A stretch of 64,000 nucleotides of DNA from Paramecium pentaurelia (lineage: Eukaryota > Ciliophora > Oligohymenophorea > Peniculida > Parameciidae): assembly GCA_905183005.1 (NCBI GenBank), contig CAJJDO010000070.1:67828-131827 (forward strand). The letters run 5' to 3'. Below the pieces are notes generated by a model, which saw only the letters and a list, made by a program, of their open reading frames with translations, made no database searches and was not told the DNA's origin. A program made the position numbers and the translations under genes. Position 1 is the stretch's first letter. The number at the start of each line of letters is the position of its first letter. Of this stretch, positions 39,560-51,893 are shown in pieces.

Positions 39560-42500
39560 ATGTTGAATTCTTATACAAACAAATAAAGAAAGCGATTTCA
39601 AGAGAACAGGTCTCGCTACCTGCAATAAGCTTAGCCTGATGAAAGTGTTTCTTCAAATACTGAATTAGAACCTTAATAATAGGATATTCGAGTCAGATTG
39701 GAGAGACCTTCAAAAAAGAAGGTTTCAGTTAAGATTCGTAACTTGGACATTGATAGTGATATTATTAAAGAGGAGAATAGTGAGGATTATGCAAGTGAGA
39801 AATAATCTAAAGATCAAATCAATCATTAAGAATCTAATGCAGTACTTAACTTAATTCCTGAAGAAGAAATTGACAGTCCCTTCAAAAGTCGAATAAATTA
39901 AAATAAAGAAATTCTTTGGAAATCTAGTAATTAAGAAAGTCAAAATGTAGAAGTGTAATTATTTAATACACCTAAACAACAACAAGGAGCAGATTCACCT
40001 AAAATTGAAAATGCTATAAAATCTTATAAAAATCTTAATACTATGAACAGTCTTTACTCTCCAGTAAAAGCATCTCAAAAACTCATAATAAATGATGATA
40101 CAATCTATCAGCATTATAATATATTTTAAAGATTATTCCTTTATCATATATTTTGTTACATGAAACAAATGAAAAAATTCATTGAATCATCCACTTAAAA
40201 AATTAGTGTGGCTCATTTACCAAAACAAGCCTATAGAGATTCAATTTAATATAATTTAAAAAGAGTATATGAGTAAATTAAAAACAATGTAAATATTTTA
40301 ATGAATATTCTTAGGATTTATATAATTTTAATAATAGAGCTCTCTTTAAATTGTTTTTCTGGTAAGACAATAAGTATGTCACAATGATGATAGTAATTCT
40401 TGCTATGTTTGAGACTTATTCAAGATTTGTTATGGCAATTCTGACTGAAACCTTGATTTCTGCAATAACAGAAAATGATATGAACAGTGCCTATTTACAG
40501 GCTACTGCTCTAGCAATACTTTCATTGCTTGCCTTAATGAGTAAGCATTAATAATAGTATAAAAATAAAAACATTATTTAGGTACTTGATAAGTAATTTT
40601 GCAACAAAAATAAGGATGGTTTTTATCAATTTAATTTATGATAGAATAATTGAATTAAATTCAACATAAATATCAATGTTAAATGTAGGAAAGATAATGA
40701 ATCTTGTTAGTAGTGATCTAAATGTAATTGAATATCAATTAGCCTTTATATATTAAGTGGCTGTGATACCAGGATCATTAATATTTACATCAATAATTTT
40801 ATGGGTATGAAATTTATAAATTTTAGTTAAGATTTGATGGTCCTCTAGGATTGGTTGCTATTATATTTTGTGCCATTTTGTATCCTTTATAAATACTGAT
40901 TTAGAATATCAATAAGAAATTATTACTTTAAACACGAAAGTTATAAGATCAAAGAATTCAGTAAACAAATACTGTAATTGAAGGAATTAAATATATTAAA
41001 ATGTATGTATGGGAAACGATATTTGAAAATAAGATCAATATTATAAGAAAAAAAGAATTTTTCTAATATTTAAATATTCATGTATTAAATTTATTAGATC
41101 GTTCTTTCAACTTTAGTGTACACATATGGGGATCATTTTGTTTTATTTTAATATTATATGCCTGTGATACTCATTTAACTATATCAACTATTATGGGAAC
41201 AATTTAATTAATGTCTATGATCAAATACTATTGCATATTTTAAGTATCCTATGCATTTTAGGCACTTATGAATTTTAGTGTTATATTTTCAAGAGTGTCT
41301 GAAATACTTAAATAATAATCAAATAACATTACAACAATTGATTAATTTAAAACTACTTTTACAACATATGATATTCAACATTAACCAATGCAATAATTAT
41401 TAATGGATAGAACTAGAGGACTCAATCGTAAAGGCAGTTTGACTTTATTATCAACATCTCTAGTTACTATAAATTAATATTCTGGTAGATGGTCAAAGGA
41501 TGGTACTCCAGTAATTAGTTCAATTAATTTAGATATCAAATCTGGGGAAATTATGGGGATTGTAGGAAAAGTAGGAGCAGGTAAATCTACACTTTTAGCA
41601 GCAATACTTTAAGAATTACCATATTATGAAGGAAGTATAATCTAATCAAAAAAGTTGAAACTTGCATATGTTGAACAAGAACCTTTTATTTATACAGGGA
41701 CTATTAAAGAAAATATTTTATTTGGGAAAGATTATGATTAAGTACTTTACCTTAAAGTATTGGAAGTGAGTTGTTTAGATTAAGATATTTTATCTTTTAG
41801 ACAAGGAGACAAAACAGAAATAGGTGAAAAAGGAGCTAATCTATCAGGAGGATAAAGGGCAAGATTAAGTTTGGCAAGAGCATTATATTCATAAGCTGAT
41901 TTATATCTTTTTGATGATCCTCTTTCTGCAGTTGATTCAAAAGTAGCTGGGAAAATATTTGATAATGCAATAAAAGATTTTATTTTTAAATTTTAACCTA
42001 ATTACAGACCTACATTAATTAAGACTCATTAAGCTTTTATATAATAAACACCAGCTGTTATTTTGGCTACACATTAAATTTCATATGCATTAGAATGTGA
42101 CTATGTAGTAATTATGGATGGAGGTATGATTACTCATTAGGGTTAAAAGAATAAGATGAAAAAACATATATTGGAAATCACAAGTGCTCATACAAGTAAT
42201 ACAAATGTTGATAATCCAATCAGATCTTTAAAAATCAGAAGACCTAGTAAATTAATGGGTAAGGTGGTCAATTAAATGTAAAAATCAAATAAAGATGAAA
42301 CTTAAACTTTATATATAACTGAAGATTAAAATTAATCAGATGCTACATTTGATACTTATAAAAGATATTTTAGTTATTGGAAACCTTTTATTTTAATATT
42401 TATTATATTATGCTAAAATATAGCAAGTGAAATAATAAATAATTACTATTATAAAGAAATGGCTTCATTTGATGAAGATAGATAACGAGATAATGATTAA

Positions 42501-44221
42501 ATATTTTACAATGCAGCTATTTTAGTACTAGCAGCCTATTTTAATAATATAATAAAGTATTTTTTAAATATTTTTGGAGTTCTTACTTCAAATAATACTA
42601 TTCATAATTAAATGTTAAAAAGGTTAATCTTATCACCTATTACTTATTTTGATACTAATTCTTCTGGAAGATTGATCAATCGCTTTTCAACTGATTTATC
42701 ATTAGCAGATACTTAAATATAATAAACAATTACGGATATATTTGAATAAGGATCACAATTTTTAGTATCTCTTGTAACCATAGCTATTCTTTAACCATAT
42801 TTTACATTTGCTGCTATTTTTACAATAATAAGCACAATTTTAATTTTTAGAATAACAAGATCAGTTGTTTCTTAATTAAAGATATGTGATTTAATATAAA
42901 GATCTCCTTTATTTGATTAATTTAAAATAACTATTAATGGAGTAACTTAAATAAGAATAAATGAGAATTAATCATGGATTAAGGAAAAATTTATTAAATT
43001 ATCTAATTAATCTATGTAGGCTAATCTAATATTTTTGTATTCATAAAGATGTTTTGGATTTTATATTGATTTATTTGGTTAATTTGCTAATATATCTGGA
43101 ATCTTTTTGATTATAGGAATGGTATCTGATCCTACCATTTTCTCATAAGCATTATTACTCTTATCAACTTTTAATACTTAAGCAGGTACATTAAGATAAT
43201 TTATGGCATTTGATTCAATGATGAATAGTGTTAATAGAATGTTTGAAATATGTGATTTGGAAATTGAAAAAGAAGAACCAACAGGTGAATTAGAGATTAA
43301 GAATTGGCCAAAGTTGGGTTCTATTGTCTATTCAAATGTTAAAATGTAATATAGAGAGAACACTCCCTTAGTATTAAAGGGAATGAACTTTTATATTAAA
43401 GATAAAGAAAAAGTTGGGATAGTTGGAAGAACTGGAGCTGGTAAATCATCAGTCATTTCAAGTCTTTTTAGATTAAACTCTATTGAGAATAGTGGGTATT
43501 TGATATGTTGATATTTATTAGTGTAATCTCAATAGATGATTAAGATATTCGCAAAATTAATTTATACAAGTTAAGAAAAGAAATAAGTATCATTCCTCAA
43601 GTTCCTTTTCTTTTCAAAGGTACATTGAGAGAGAATCTAGATCCTTTTTAAAATTTTGATGATAAAACATTATTGAATGTTTTATCAGATACAGGATTAG
43701 AAGGTTTTATCTAATAGCTACCAAATGGTCTCGAACATTAAATAGAACCTGAATTCTTTTCGATTGGTTAGAAATAATTAATCTGTTTAAGTCGGGTTTT
43801 ATTAAATAAAAAGAAGATTTTGATTTTAGATGAAGCGACTGCAAATGTTGACATGATTACTGACTTTTTAATTTAGTAAATAATCAAAGATAAATTTAAT
43901 GATTGCACAATATTTACTATAGCACATAGATTAAATACAATAGCAGATTATGATAAAGTTCTAGTTTTAGAAGATGGTAAAGTACTTGAGGAAGGACATC
44001 CTTATGAATTATTAGTCCAAAATCCAAAGGTTTCAACATACATAAATAGTGACTCTGCATTTGCTAAGATGGTGCTTCAGACAGGACATAAGAATAGTAG
44101 CTAAATATATGCAACAGCAAGGAGAAGTTACTTAGAGAAAAATGAGATTTAGAGTAAAAGTAATTGTAATAGTAATATCCTGGATGTATCTCTTAGCAGT
44201 ATTAATGAATTCAACATTTGA
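39560..44221 (+). CDS. ABCC-family (MRP-like) ABC transporter
   Basis: Exporter of organic anions or conjugates by family. A hydrophilic N-terminal region (about 180 residues) precedes TMD1 (about 40370-41250). NBD1 has GKVGAGKSTL, signature LSGGQRARLS and Walker B LYLFDDPLSAVD. TMD2 spans about 42380-43200. NBD2 has GRTGAGKSSV, FSIGQKQLICLSR as signature and ILILDEATANVD. The Asp/Glu difference between the Walker B motifs (NBD1 ends Asp-Asp, NBD2 Asp-Glu) is the usual ABCC asymmetry, leaving NBD1 catalytically weak. Introns include 40289-40314, one near 40806, and 43496-43521, which lies inside NBD2. The tail is Ser/Asn-rich, with TGA 44219-44221. There is no N-terminal TMD0. It converges on the acyl-CoA synthetase gene (64 bp). 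Confidence 0.9.
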
Positions 44222-44285
44222 TACTGTTTAATAAGATATATTTGATGATATTTATTTATTAAAATTTGTTATCCTCAGAAATAAT

Positions 44286-46313
44286 TCATAATTTTGGATC
44301 TAGATACATTCTTTCAATTTCTCCATACCATTTTTTTTCAACTATTTTTCTTTTCAATTTTAGTGTTGGAGTTAATTCTCCAGTCTCAATTGAAAAATCT
44401 CCTTCAATAATTATCCACTTTCTAATTTATTATGCTTTAGAAATCACTTATTAATTTGTTTTATCTATCAAAGATTAAATATATTATTTAATAAGAGGAT
44501 CTAATTTTGCTTCTTCAACAGTTGTAGCCTAAGAACCTTGAGCATTAAATTCAGAGATAACTTCTGCTGTTAATTTTCCTTTTCCTGATAAATCTTGCTT
44601 TAAAGTTAGTAGTACAGATAAGTACTTTCGATTATCACCAATCACCATGCAATTTGAGACAAATTCAAGATTTTTCTTAATCTCATTTTCAATAAGTATA
44701 GGTGCTACATTCTCTCCTCCAGCAGTAATTATCAATTCTTTTATTCTACCAGTAATAATTAGATTTCCTTTCTAATCTATTTTTCCAATATCTCCTGAAT
44801 GGAGAAATCCAGATTCATCTATTGTTTATCTAGTTGATGCATCATCTTTAAAGTAACCCATAAATATATGTCTCCCTTTATAACAGATTTCTCCATTTCC
44901 ATCTTTATCAGGATTAAAGATTTTCATTTCAGTACCTTCTATAGCTGAACCAGCACTACTCATAAAGAAACTATCAAATTATGAGAAATTCTCTGGTAAA
45001 GATAGTGTCTAAACACCTCCACATTCACTCATTCCATATGCATTGATCAGATACCTAAAGTAATCCATTCAATTTTACATATTTAATGATAAGAAATATT
45101 CTCTTATTTCAGGACTTAAGGGAGCTGCACCAAAAAGTAAGTATGCTGCTTTATCTAATCCTAATGCTTTTTTCACCTATAGATAAACTATTTTTTCAGC
45201 TAAACCAAAACAAGTAGGAGGATCTTAATCATGAGTTTATGCAAAGGTACCAATTTTACCTAAAGATTTAGCCCAATTGGCTATCATTGTCTTAATTATT
45301 CCATTTGATTTAGCTACTTTTTGCATCTCTTCATAGATTTTCTCCCAAACTCTTGGTACACCCAAAAAAAATGTTGGTCTTACTTCTTTTAGAGTATTTA
45401 TTAAAGAACCCTATAATGCATCTGGATTTGCAAAAAACAAGTGACCACCCCATCTAAATATGCCAATTAAATCTACTAATTATGCTGCTACATGACTTAA
45501 AGGTAGATAACTTACTATTCTATATCCATCATCAATTTTATATTTTTTAAGATGTTATGCAACAATAAACATGTAATTGTCATGAGAAAGCATGACTCCT
45601 TTAGGATTACCTGTTGTTCCAGAAGTATAAATTAAAGTACAACAATTTCCAGGTTACAATTAGCTGGTTCTTTAGTTAATCAAATCAAGATTTTTAGATT
45701 TTTTTCCTATTTATATAAAATCATCCCAATTATAGACCTTCCTATTAGGAGGAATATTTTTTATATGATGTACATTATCATTATAGAGTACAATAGCTTT
45801 CAATTTAGGTAATCGATCCCAAATAGAAAGATACTTATTTAATTATTCTCTAGTATCTGCTACAAGTAATTCACATTCAGAATGTTCACTTACATAAAGA
45901 CATGCTTCTGGATTATTTGTTGTATAGATTCCAACAGGAAGATTATGAGCATGTATACTACCCATAAAAGCAATATTCCATTCAGGGGCATTGAAACCAA
46001 TAATATTTACTGCGCTTAATTTAGTTATGTTTAATTCAATTAATGTTGAAGCAAAATCAAGAACTGCACTGTAATATTCTCCGTAACTCATTGTTTACCA
46101 TATCTTATTACGTTTAACAGAAAGAGCAGGTAAATTAATGAATTAAGTGCAATCTTATTTGAATGCTTCAGGGATTGTAATAGGTTTTGGGTCATCCATA
46201 CCTCGAATAGGTAGTTCATGTGTAAAGTCTGTGGTCCAGTCTATATGTTTTCTTGGATCTTATTAATCATAAGAATTTAAGATTCTATAAAATCCTTTTT
46301 CAGAGATTTACAT
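44286..46313 (-). CDS. long-chain acyl-CoA synthetase, bubblegum type
   Basis: Activates long-chain fatty acids to acyl-CoA using ATP. 675 residues, intronless. AMP-binding motif YTSGTTGNPKGVMLSH and the second motif GDIGKIDQKGNLIITGR followed by KELIITAGGENVAP are intact. The segment FNAPEWNIAFMGSIHAH with IYTTNNPEAC is characteristic of the bubblegum (ACSBG) branch rather than ACSL. There is no transmembrane anchor at the N-terminus. The start at 46313 (MQISEKGFYRIL) leaves 11 bp to the start of the divergent coiled-coil gene. TGA 44288-44286. The catalytic residues look complete, so it is probably active. Confidence 0.9.
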
Positions 46314-46324
46314 TTATAATAATA
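46314..46324. promoter_or_regulatory. 11-bp divergent start-to-start spacer
   Basis: Only 11 bp of A/T-rich sequence separate the start codons of the acyl-CoA synthetase (46313, minus) and the coiled-coil gene (46325, plus). Any promoter elements must overlap coding sequence of one or both genes, or the true starts lie further inside. Role inferred from position. Confidence 0.35.
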
Positions 46325-48438
46325 ATGAATGAGTAATTACGATTTCTTAAACTTGAAGAATCTATTGAATAACTGAGCAAATCATTTATACCTCATCTTG
46401 ATTAGATTTCTTAGATGTAATAAAAATTATCAGCTTTGGATGTTTTTATAACCAATAATCCAAGAGTTGATTTGATAAGTGATACCATTTAACTTCTAAA
46501 TTCTTAATTAAAGATTTAAGAAAGATTAAGTTCAATTGAATCATAACATTCCAAATTCAGTAGTCATTATGATGAAATTCTAAATAGACATTCTGTTTAC
46601 ATTATGTAAATTCAACCTTGGATTGATGAAATGCATAGGTAATAATTTAATGAAATATTTATTATAGTATTTTAGAGGAAGCCAAACAAAATAGAGATAT
46701 GAATAATCAATTGAGAATAAATTTCAAAGAAATGAATTAAAAACATAAAGAATATACTGGAATACTATTGTAAAATGATAGATTAACTTAAAATTATAAG
46801 ACTCGTCTTGATCAATTTGAAACATAATTGGCTTCTAAAATAGATCATTCAGAAATAACTAAAGTATAAGATTTAATGAGAAGAGATTTTGTAACTTGTA
46901 TTGAATTAGATAATATCAAGAATTAGATTCAGTAAAGAATAGATAGATTGTAAGGAGAAATGTGTACTAAATAATAATTAGGAATTGTTTAAGATAATAT
47001 ATAATTTATAAAAGATAGATAAGTGTTAGTCTTAAGTGAATTAGTTGATAAGAAAGTTGAAGATCTTGCTAATAATAAATTAAAAGTATATGCAACAAAA
47101 AATGATTAAAGAGTCTTTGAAGATAGAGTAAATTAAGTATGTAAGATTTTATCAGAGAAAATATTGATGATATAAAAAGAAACAACAGAAGAACATAAGT
47201 TAATGTAAGAATAAGTCAAAGAGTAGAATTAATAATAAAATGACTTAAAATCATAATTACATATTATTAATTCTACTTTCTAAAAAGTTGTTATGAAAGA
47301 TGAATTATAAATAGCAATGTAAAAAACTTTACGATTACAAAGAGAATCTGAATATTTAAATGAAAAATTAGAATCAATAAGTGCTGAAATATTTGAATAG
47401 AAAGTCTCATTTCAATAATTTAATAAATAGAAGAATTTAGAAATATAAACTTTATAACATTAATTAATTCAAAAAGAAGGTGAAAGTGTTACTTATTGTG
47501 AAAGTCCAAAAAGAGCTGAAATTTCTTAAGAAGAAATGGAAAGTGGTCAATCATCTCCTAGGAAAAAGATTAGAAAATCAGCAATTCTATCTAGATAAGG
47601 ATCTATTCTAAATTCTGATATGATGTAGAGAATATTTTAAAGATCAGATGCTAGAATTTAGGAATTATAAAATTAATTAGATGAAATTAGATAAAGATTG
47701 CCTAAAGCAAGTAAATTTTAAGAGAATGTTACATAACCTGTTTCAGACACAATAAATATTAGAATGGAATATTTTAATTAAATGATAATTCAATTATTAG
47801 AAGAAACAAAAAAGTTTAAAACTTAACATGAACTTTTAAATTAATAAATAATAGCTATAAATAATAAACCTTAAATAAAGGAAGAAACTCTTTAATAAAT
47901 TGATGAAAAATTAAAATTCATTTAAGAATTAGAATTTAAACTTGATTAAAAATGTGATTCATCTTTAGTAATACCTATTTTAGATTCAAAAGCTAATGCT
48001 TAAGAATTTATGGAGACAAAATTATTATCTAAATAATTGAAATAATGTATTCTAGATACTATAAACAGTCTAAGAACCTTTTTTACTTCAGATTAAAATG
48101 ATTAAATAAAGGATTTACTTATCAATTAATTAAGTCGATATCTATGTTATTTTGTTAGATAAATTGAAGGTAATCAATTAACATAAAGTGATTCTTAATA
48201 AAATCCATAATCTACAAAGTATTTATAACCCAAATACACAGCTTAAAGAGTAAAGTCATATTCATCATGTTCAAAAAGAAGAGAAACTGATTGTGAAATA
48301 AGAGGAAGAGCTGTTAATCGTAATATTACAGAGACTGCTGTATATAATTCATTGAGATCGTCTCCATTAGCATTTCGTTTAGTAAATTAAAATAAATAAA
48401 GTGCAACAATAGTGAAAAGAATGAAAGTATAATAATGA
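46325..48438 (+). CDS. long coiled-coil protein, unknown function
   Basis: 694 residues with one intron of 29 nt near 46640 (length divides by three). Almost the whole chain is charged, heptad-like helix (EEAKQNRDMNNQLRINFKEM, KVEDLANNKLKVYATK, QHQLIQKEGES). A Ser/Arg/Lys patch (SSPRRKIRK-like, about 47555) breaks the coil in the middle, and the C-terminal 80 residues are basic and Ser-rich. I do not recognise a family; a cytoskeletal, basal-body or centrosomal role is typical for such proteins but is only a guess. TGA 48436-48438; the convergent PRMT gene ends 16 bp later. Confidence 0.7.
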
Positions 48439-48454
48439 TTGATATTTTACTTAC

Positions 48455-49417
48455 TCAATTTAACTTAAAATATGATACATAATTATATTATTACATATGT
48501 ACAGATAACTTAATTTGTAGGAGTTCTTCTGATTCAAATTTAACTGCTAATGATCCTAAATAATAATAAATAAATATATATAAACCTTATAATTTATCAC
48601 CTTTATTTACAGGTATTTCTTCTCTAAAATATAAAATAACAGGTTTCCAAAATGGAGATTTAGTTGGACCCATAATAACATGAATTGGTAAATGAGTATA
48701 AGTGAATGAATATTTCATCCATACTATTATACCAGTTGCATAATCTTATCTCTTGATCTTTATTTAGTATTAATTACTAAAACTAAGATCTTCTAATTAA
48801 CAATTTTGTAAATTAATCTCATAAATTAATTATTCATCACTATTTAATTATTCTTCTTTAATGCTTTCAAGAAGTGGTTCTTTTGTAATCCATTATTTCA
48901 TCCATTTCATATTAACTCCATAAACAGAATCCCTACAAATTAATAATTAATAATACCAAAAATTAATCTTCATTTTCTTATATTAACTATCTTCAATTGA
49001 TTATATATATAATTATCCTTTATCAGGCATAATAAATCCATCTTTATTTAAATATTTATCTCTTGCATAGATTACATCTTATATACATCCACCATAAATT
49101 AACATATTTCCCATCCAATCAGAAATAATAATATCTATTTTGCAATTTAATTCCACTTCTCTTATTTTCTCTTTATATAATGTAATATTCTATATATTAT
49201 TCTATTTAATTATTTCATTAGCATAACTATTTGCTTTCATAGCTATAACTTATTTGGCTCCAGATTATGAAGCCAAAATACTAAGCAATCCCATACCTGA
49301 ATTAAGATCTAATACAATTTTATCTTTAAATAAATGTTTATTTCTTGTAATTGCTTTAACAAATGGTTCAATACGATTACGATCATTATAAATTTCTTCA
49401 TCATTTAAATTATCCAT
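48455..49417 (-). CDS. divergent protein arginine methyltransferase (PRMT)
   Basis: 302 residues, short for the family (PRMT1 about 350). SAM-binding motif I reads VLDLNSGMGLLSILAS and is preceded by NKHLFKDK as in PRMT1. Post-I and motif II (VELNCKIDIIISDWMGN) are present. The beta-barrel half is recognisable (DSVYGVNMKWMK, then GPTKSPFWKPVILYF and KGDKLQGSLAVKF). However, the double-E loop is changed: the first Glu of the usual Ser-Glu-Trp-Met-Gly is Asp, and the second Glu position reads Gly (LIYGG). The THW loop is SPFW. Two introns (24 and 30 nt) restore the frame, with the length divisible by three. It may be inactive or have a changed substrate. Start 49417, TGA 48457. Confidence 0.8.
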
Positions 49418-49546
49418 TAATATTTTAATAATAATAATATTTCAAATTGATATCTATTTTAATATAACTATTCATTATGTAAAATCAATTCTTGATATTA
49501 ATATATATTTAATTCTTGAATTTATTTAAGATGAATTATTATATTA

Positions 49547-50130
49547 TCACATTAATGTTTTAATTTGCTCAGTTAATTTATCTGTTGATTTTTTTTAAGG
49601 TATAATACCATTCTCCATTAAAAAGCATTCTATTCCTTCAACTGAATATTCCTTAAGAAATTCAACAATAGGAAATACTCCTTCTTATTTAAATTTCTCT
49701 AATTTATCAATATTATAATTTTATGGTAACCATAATAATCCTTATGGTAATCTTGATAGATCAATATTTCTACAATATTAAAAGTGTTGATTTGTATTAA
49801 CAAGAACAAAATGTACTTAACTAATAAAATACTAAATTTGTACTTAAATTTATTTGATGCTTTAATGAATGCAGTTCTATAAATATCAAAATAGGGTTCT
49901 CCAGGTGGATAGATTAATTAAAATACTGGTTTAGTTTATAATAGATTATAGATTTCTTCATCTTATCCATTAAATTAATAAAGAGTAGATGTATCTAATT
50001 TTTCAGATTGATTGATTCCCAAATTGTATCCAGCATATCCAGAGAATAACATTACAAAGAATCCAACTCGATTTTTCACCTTTCTTTGTCCATAGGCAAT
50101 ATCATATAAATATTTCTTGAGTGTAAACAT
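49547..50130 (-). CDS. orphan protein with one possible membrane helix
   Basis: 186 residues after a 23-nt intron in the middle. The N-terminus MFTLKKYLYDIAYGQRKVK is basic and amphipathic, and a short hydrophobic stretch follows (GFFVMLFSGYAGYNLG), which could be a mitochondrial or membrane signal-anchor. The rest is soluble and ordered-looking (PPGEPYFDIYRTAFIK; LSRLPQGLLWLPQNYN). No family recognised. TGA 49549-49547. The start at 50130 is 12 bp from the stop of the gene upstream on the same strand. Confidence 0.55.
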
Positions 50131-50142
50131 AAATTAAATTAA

Positions 50143-51485
50143 TCACAATGGTAGTAAAAGCTTAGATTTAAGTATAGACACATTTTCTATATCATTTAAT
50201 AATAATCCTGTAAGAAGGAGTAATCCAAAACTTAATAACATATTCAATACTATTAATAAAATTGCAAATATGCTTAAATCTAAATAGCTTAAAGTAAAAA
50301 TTTCAATTATGATTCCAAAGGTCACTAAAATTAGAATGTAAATCAATGTATATTTGTGTTTCAACATTATTGAAAATAATATAATCATAATGTAAGTAAC
50401 ACTAATATCAGGAGTGATGAAATTAATCATCATTGAAATTACCTATCATTTATGATTAGACAAAATACTGCTATTATTGTTGCTAATATATCTATTCTAG
50501 CCATAATAGGATATGAATACAATTTCCTTTCTGGTTCAATTACTATCTTTTTGAATCCAAGAGCAGATGAAGTATTTCTAAAAGCTGTAGCTTAAAGTGA
50601 TGGCGGTTAGAGAGTACTTTTATCAGGAATATTTTAAAATATTTCAGTATTTAGATGAGATCTATTTGTGTATTTAGGTTAGATATTGGCATCTCTAAAA
50701 AAGGGTTTGCTTAATTCATGTAATTAAGATTACAGAAGAAATAATTCTTCTTAACATAATTAAGTTTGATTATCTAGAAACTACATTTTCTCATCAATCA
50801 ACTCTTTATAATTGTTACCAATACTCAACATACATTATAATTAAATTAATGTATGACAATTAACATTAACATTTTACATTTATAATTCTGCCTCCTTCAT
50901 TTCATTCATAGGTAAAGCTTCACAAGGTAATTACAAACTTGCAATAATATTATGATTTTCTAATAATTCAACTTTTAAATCTGCAACAAGAGATTTCACT
51001 GGAATCTAAACATCTAAACTCCATTCAAACCAACCATCCTTCCTTGTCTGTATCTCACTTTCATGTATGAATTCTCCAATTAAAACAACTATATAAGGTC
51101 TTTGTACATAAGATTCTTGTATTCTTATATAGCTAATGTGAAGATTTGTTATTTTTCCATAAGGTTTGATTTATTTTAGATAGGCTTTCTACTCTTCCAT
51201 ATACATTTCTCTATTCATTGCATTATTGTATTTATTAATGATAATATCATTTGCTTCATAGATTACATGACCTAATGTTTATATTGTTAAGGAAGTATTA
51301 TAAGAAGCAACTCTCTCAAATAATTCAACAGCAATTTCATAATTAAATTCTTAATGTCCATTTTACATGCTCATTTAATTTAACATTTTAGTAGCTTCTA
51401 TCTGATTCATTTCTTCGTCTTAACTTTTATGACAAAATTCCATTAGATGCTAAACTATTTAATCATAACTTAAAACTTTTTCCAT
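50143..51485 (-). CDS. C2-like domain protein with C-terminal membrane helices
   Basis: 433 residues. The start MEKVLSYDQIVQHLMEF leads into a helical part. A C2-like beta-sandwich follows (about residues 95-200: GKITNLHISYIRIQ, RPYIVVLIGEFIHESEI, GWFEWSLDVQIPVK, DLKVELLENHNIIASLQL). Then comes a coiled-coil segment (LIDEKMQFLDNQ) and, after residue 330, four or five hydrophobic helices (ARIDILATIIAVFCLII; VTYIMIILFSIML; LLSFGLLLLTGLLL). Calcium-binding Asp clusters of classical C2 domains are not obvious. One 41-nt intron near 50410-50450 is needed. C2 plus C-terminal helices resembles MCTP- or ferlin-like tethering proteins, but the match is loose. Confidence 0.6.
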
Positions 51486-51706
51486 TCAAATTAATTTATA
51501 TTTTGTAAATATTAAAAATAACAATAAAAAATTTTTTATTTGGCATTAATAAAAAATAAGTATTACTATTTACAAGACTCCTTATAAACTAAATATCTTT
51601 CTATGAAATTCTTTCTAAAAACTTAATTATTTTTTATTTTCTCTACCTTTTTAAAATTAAGAATGTAATCAATCTTAAGTTTTTACATTCTACTTATTTT
51701 TATATG

Positions 51707-51805
<99 letters not shown>

Positions 51806-51893
51806 TGAAATATTCTTTAATCTATTATTAAATCATACAAATATACAGTATACTAAATAAAATTCCCATTTCTTAAATTGATTCATAATAAAA
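51486..51893. other. divergent intergenic region with microsatellite
   Basis: 408 bp between the starts of the C2-like gene (minus) and a coiled-coil gene (plus). No coding sequence seen. It contains a long ATT-repeat microsatellite in its centre and otherwise A/T-rich DNA, presumably holding both promoters. Confidence 0.6.
51711..51805. repeat. (ATT)n microsatellite, about 31 units
   Basis: About 95 bp of uninterrupted TTA/ATT triplets. Unlike the TTA run at 14269-14328 it is not inside a gene: it lies in the divergent spacer between start codons at 51485 and 51894. Confidence 0.9.

Noticed and set aside
50143..50831. Separate small four-helix gene starting at 50831
   Set aside because: The frame runs without a TGA from the C2-like part into this segment, so it is the C-terminal half of one gene (50143-51485).
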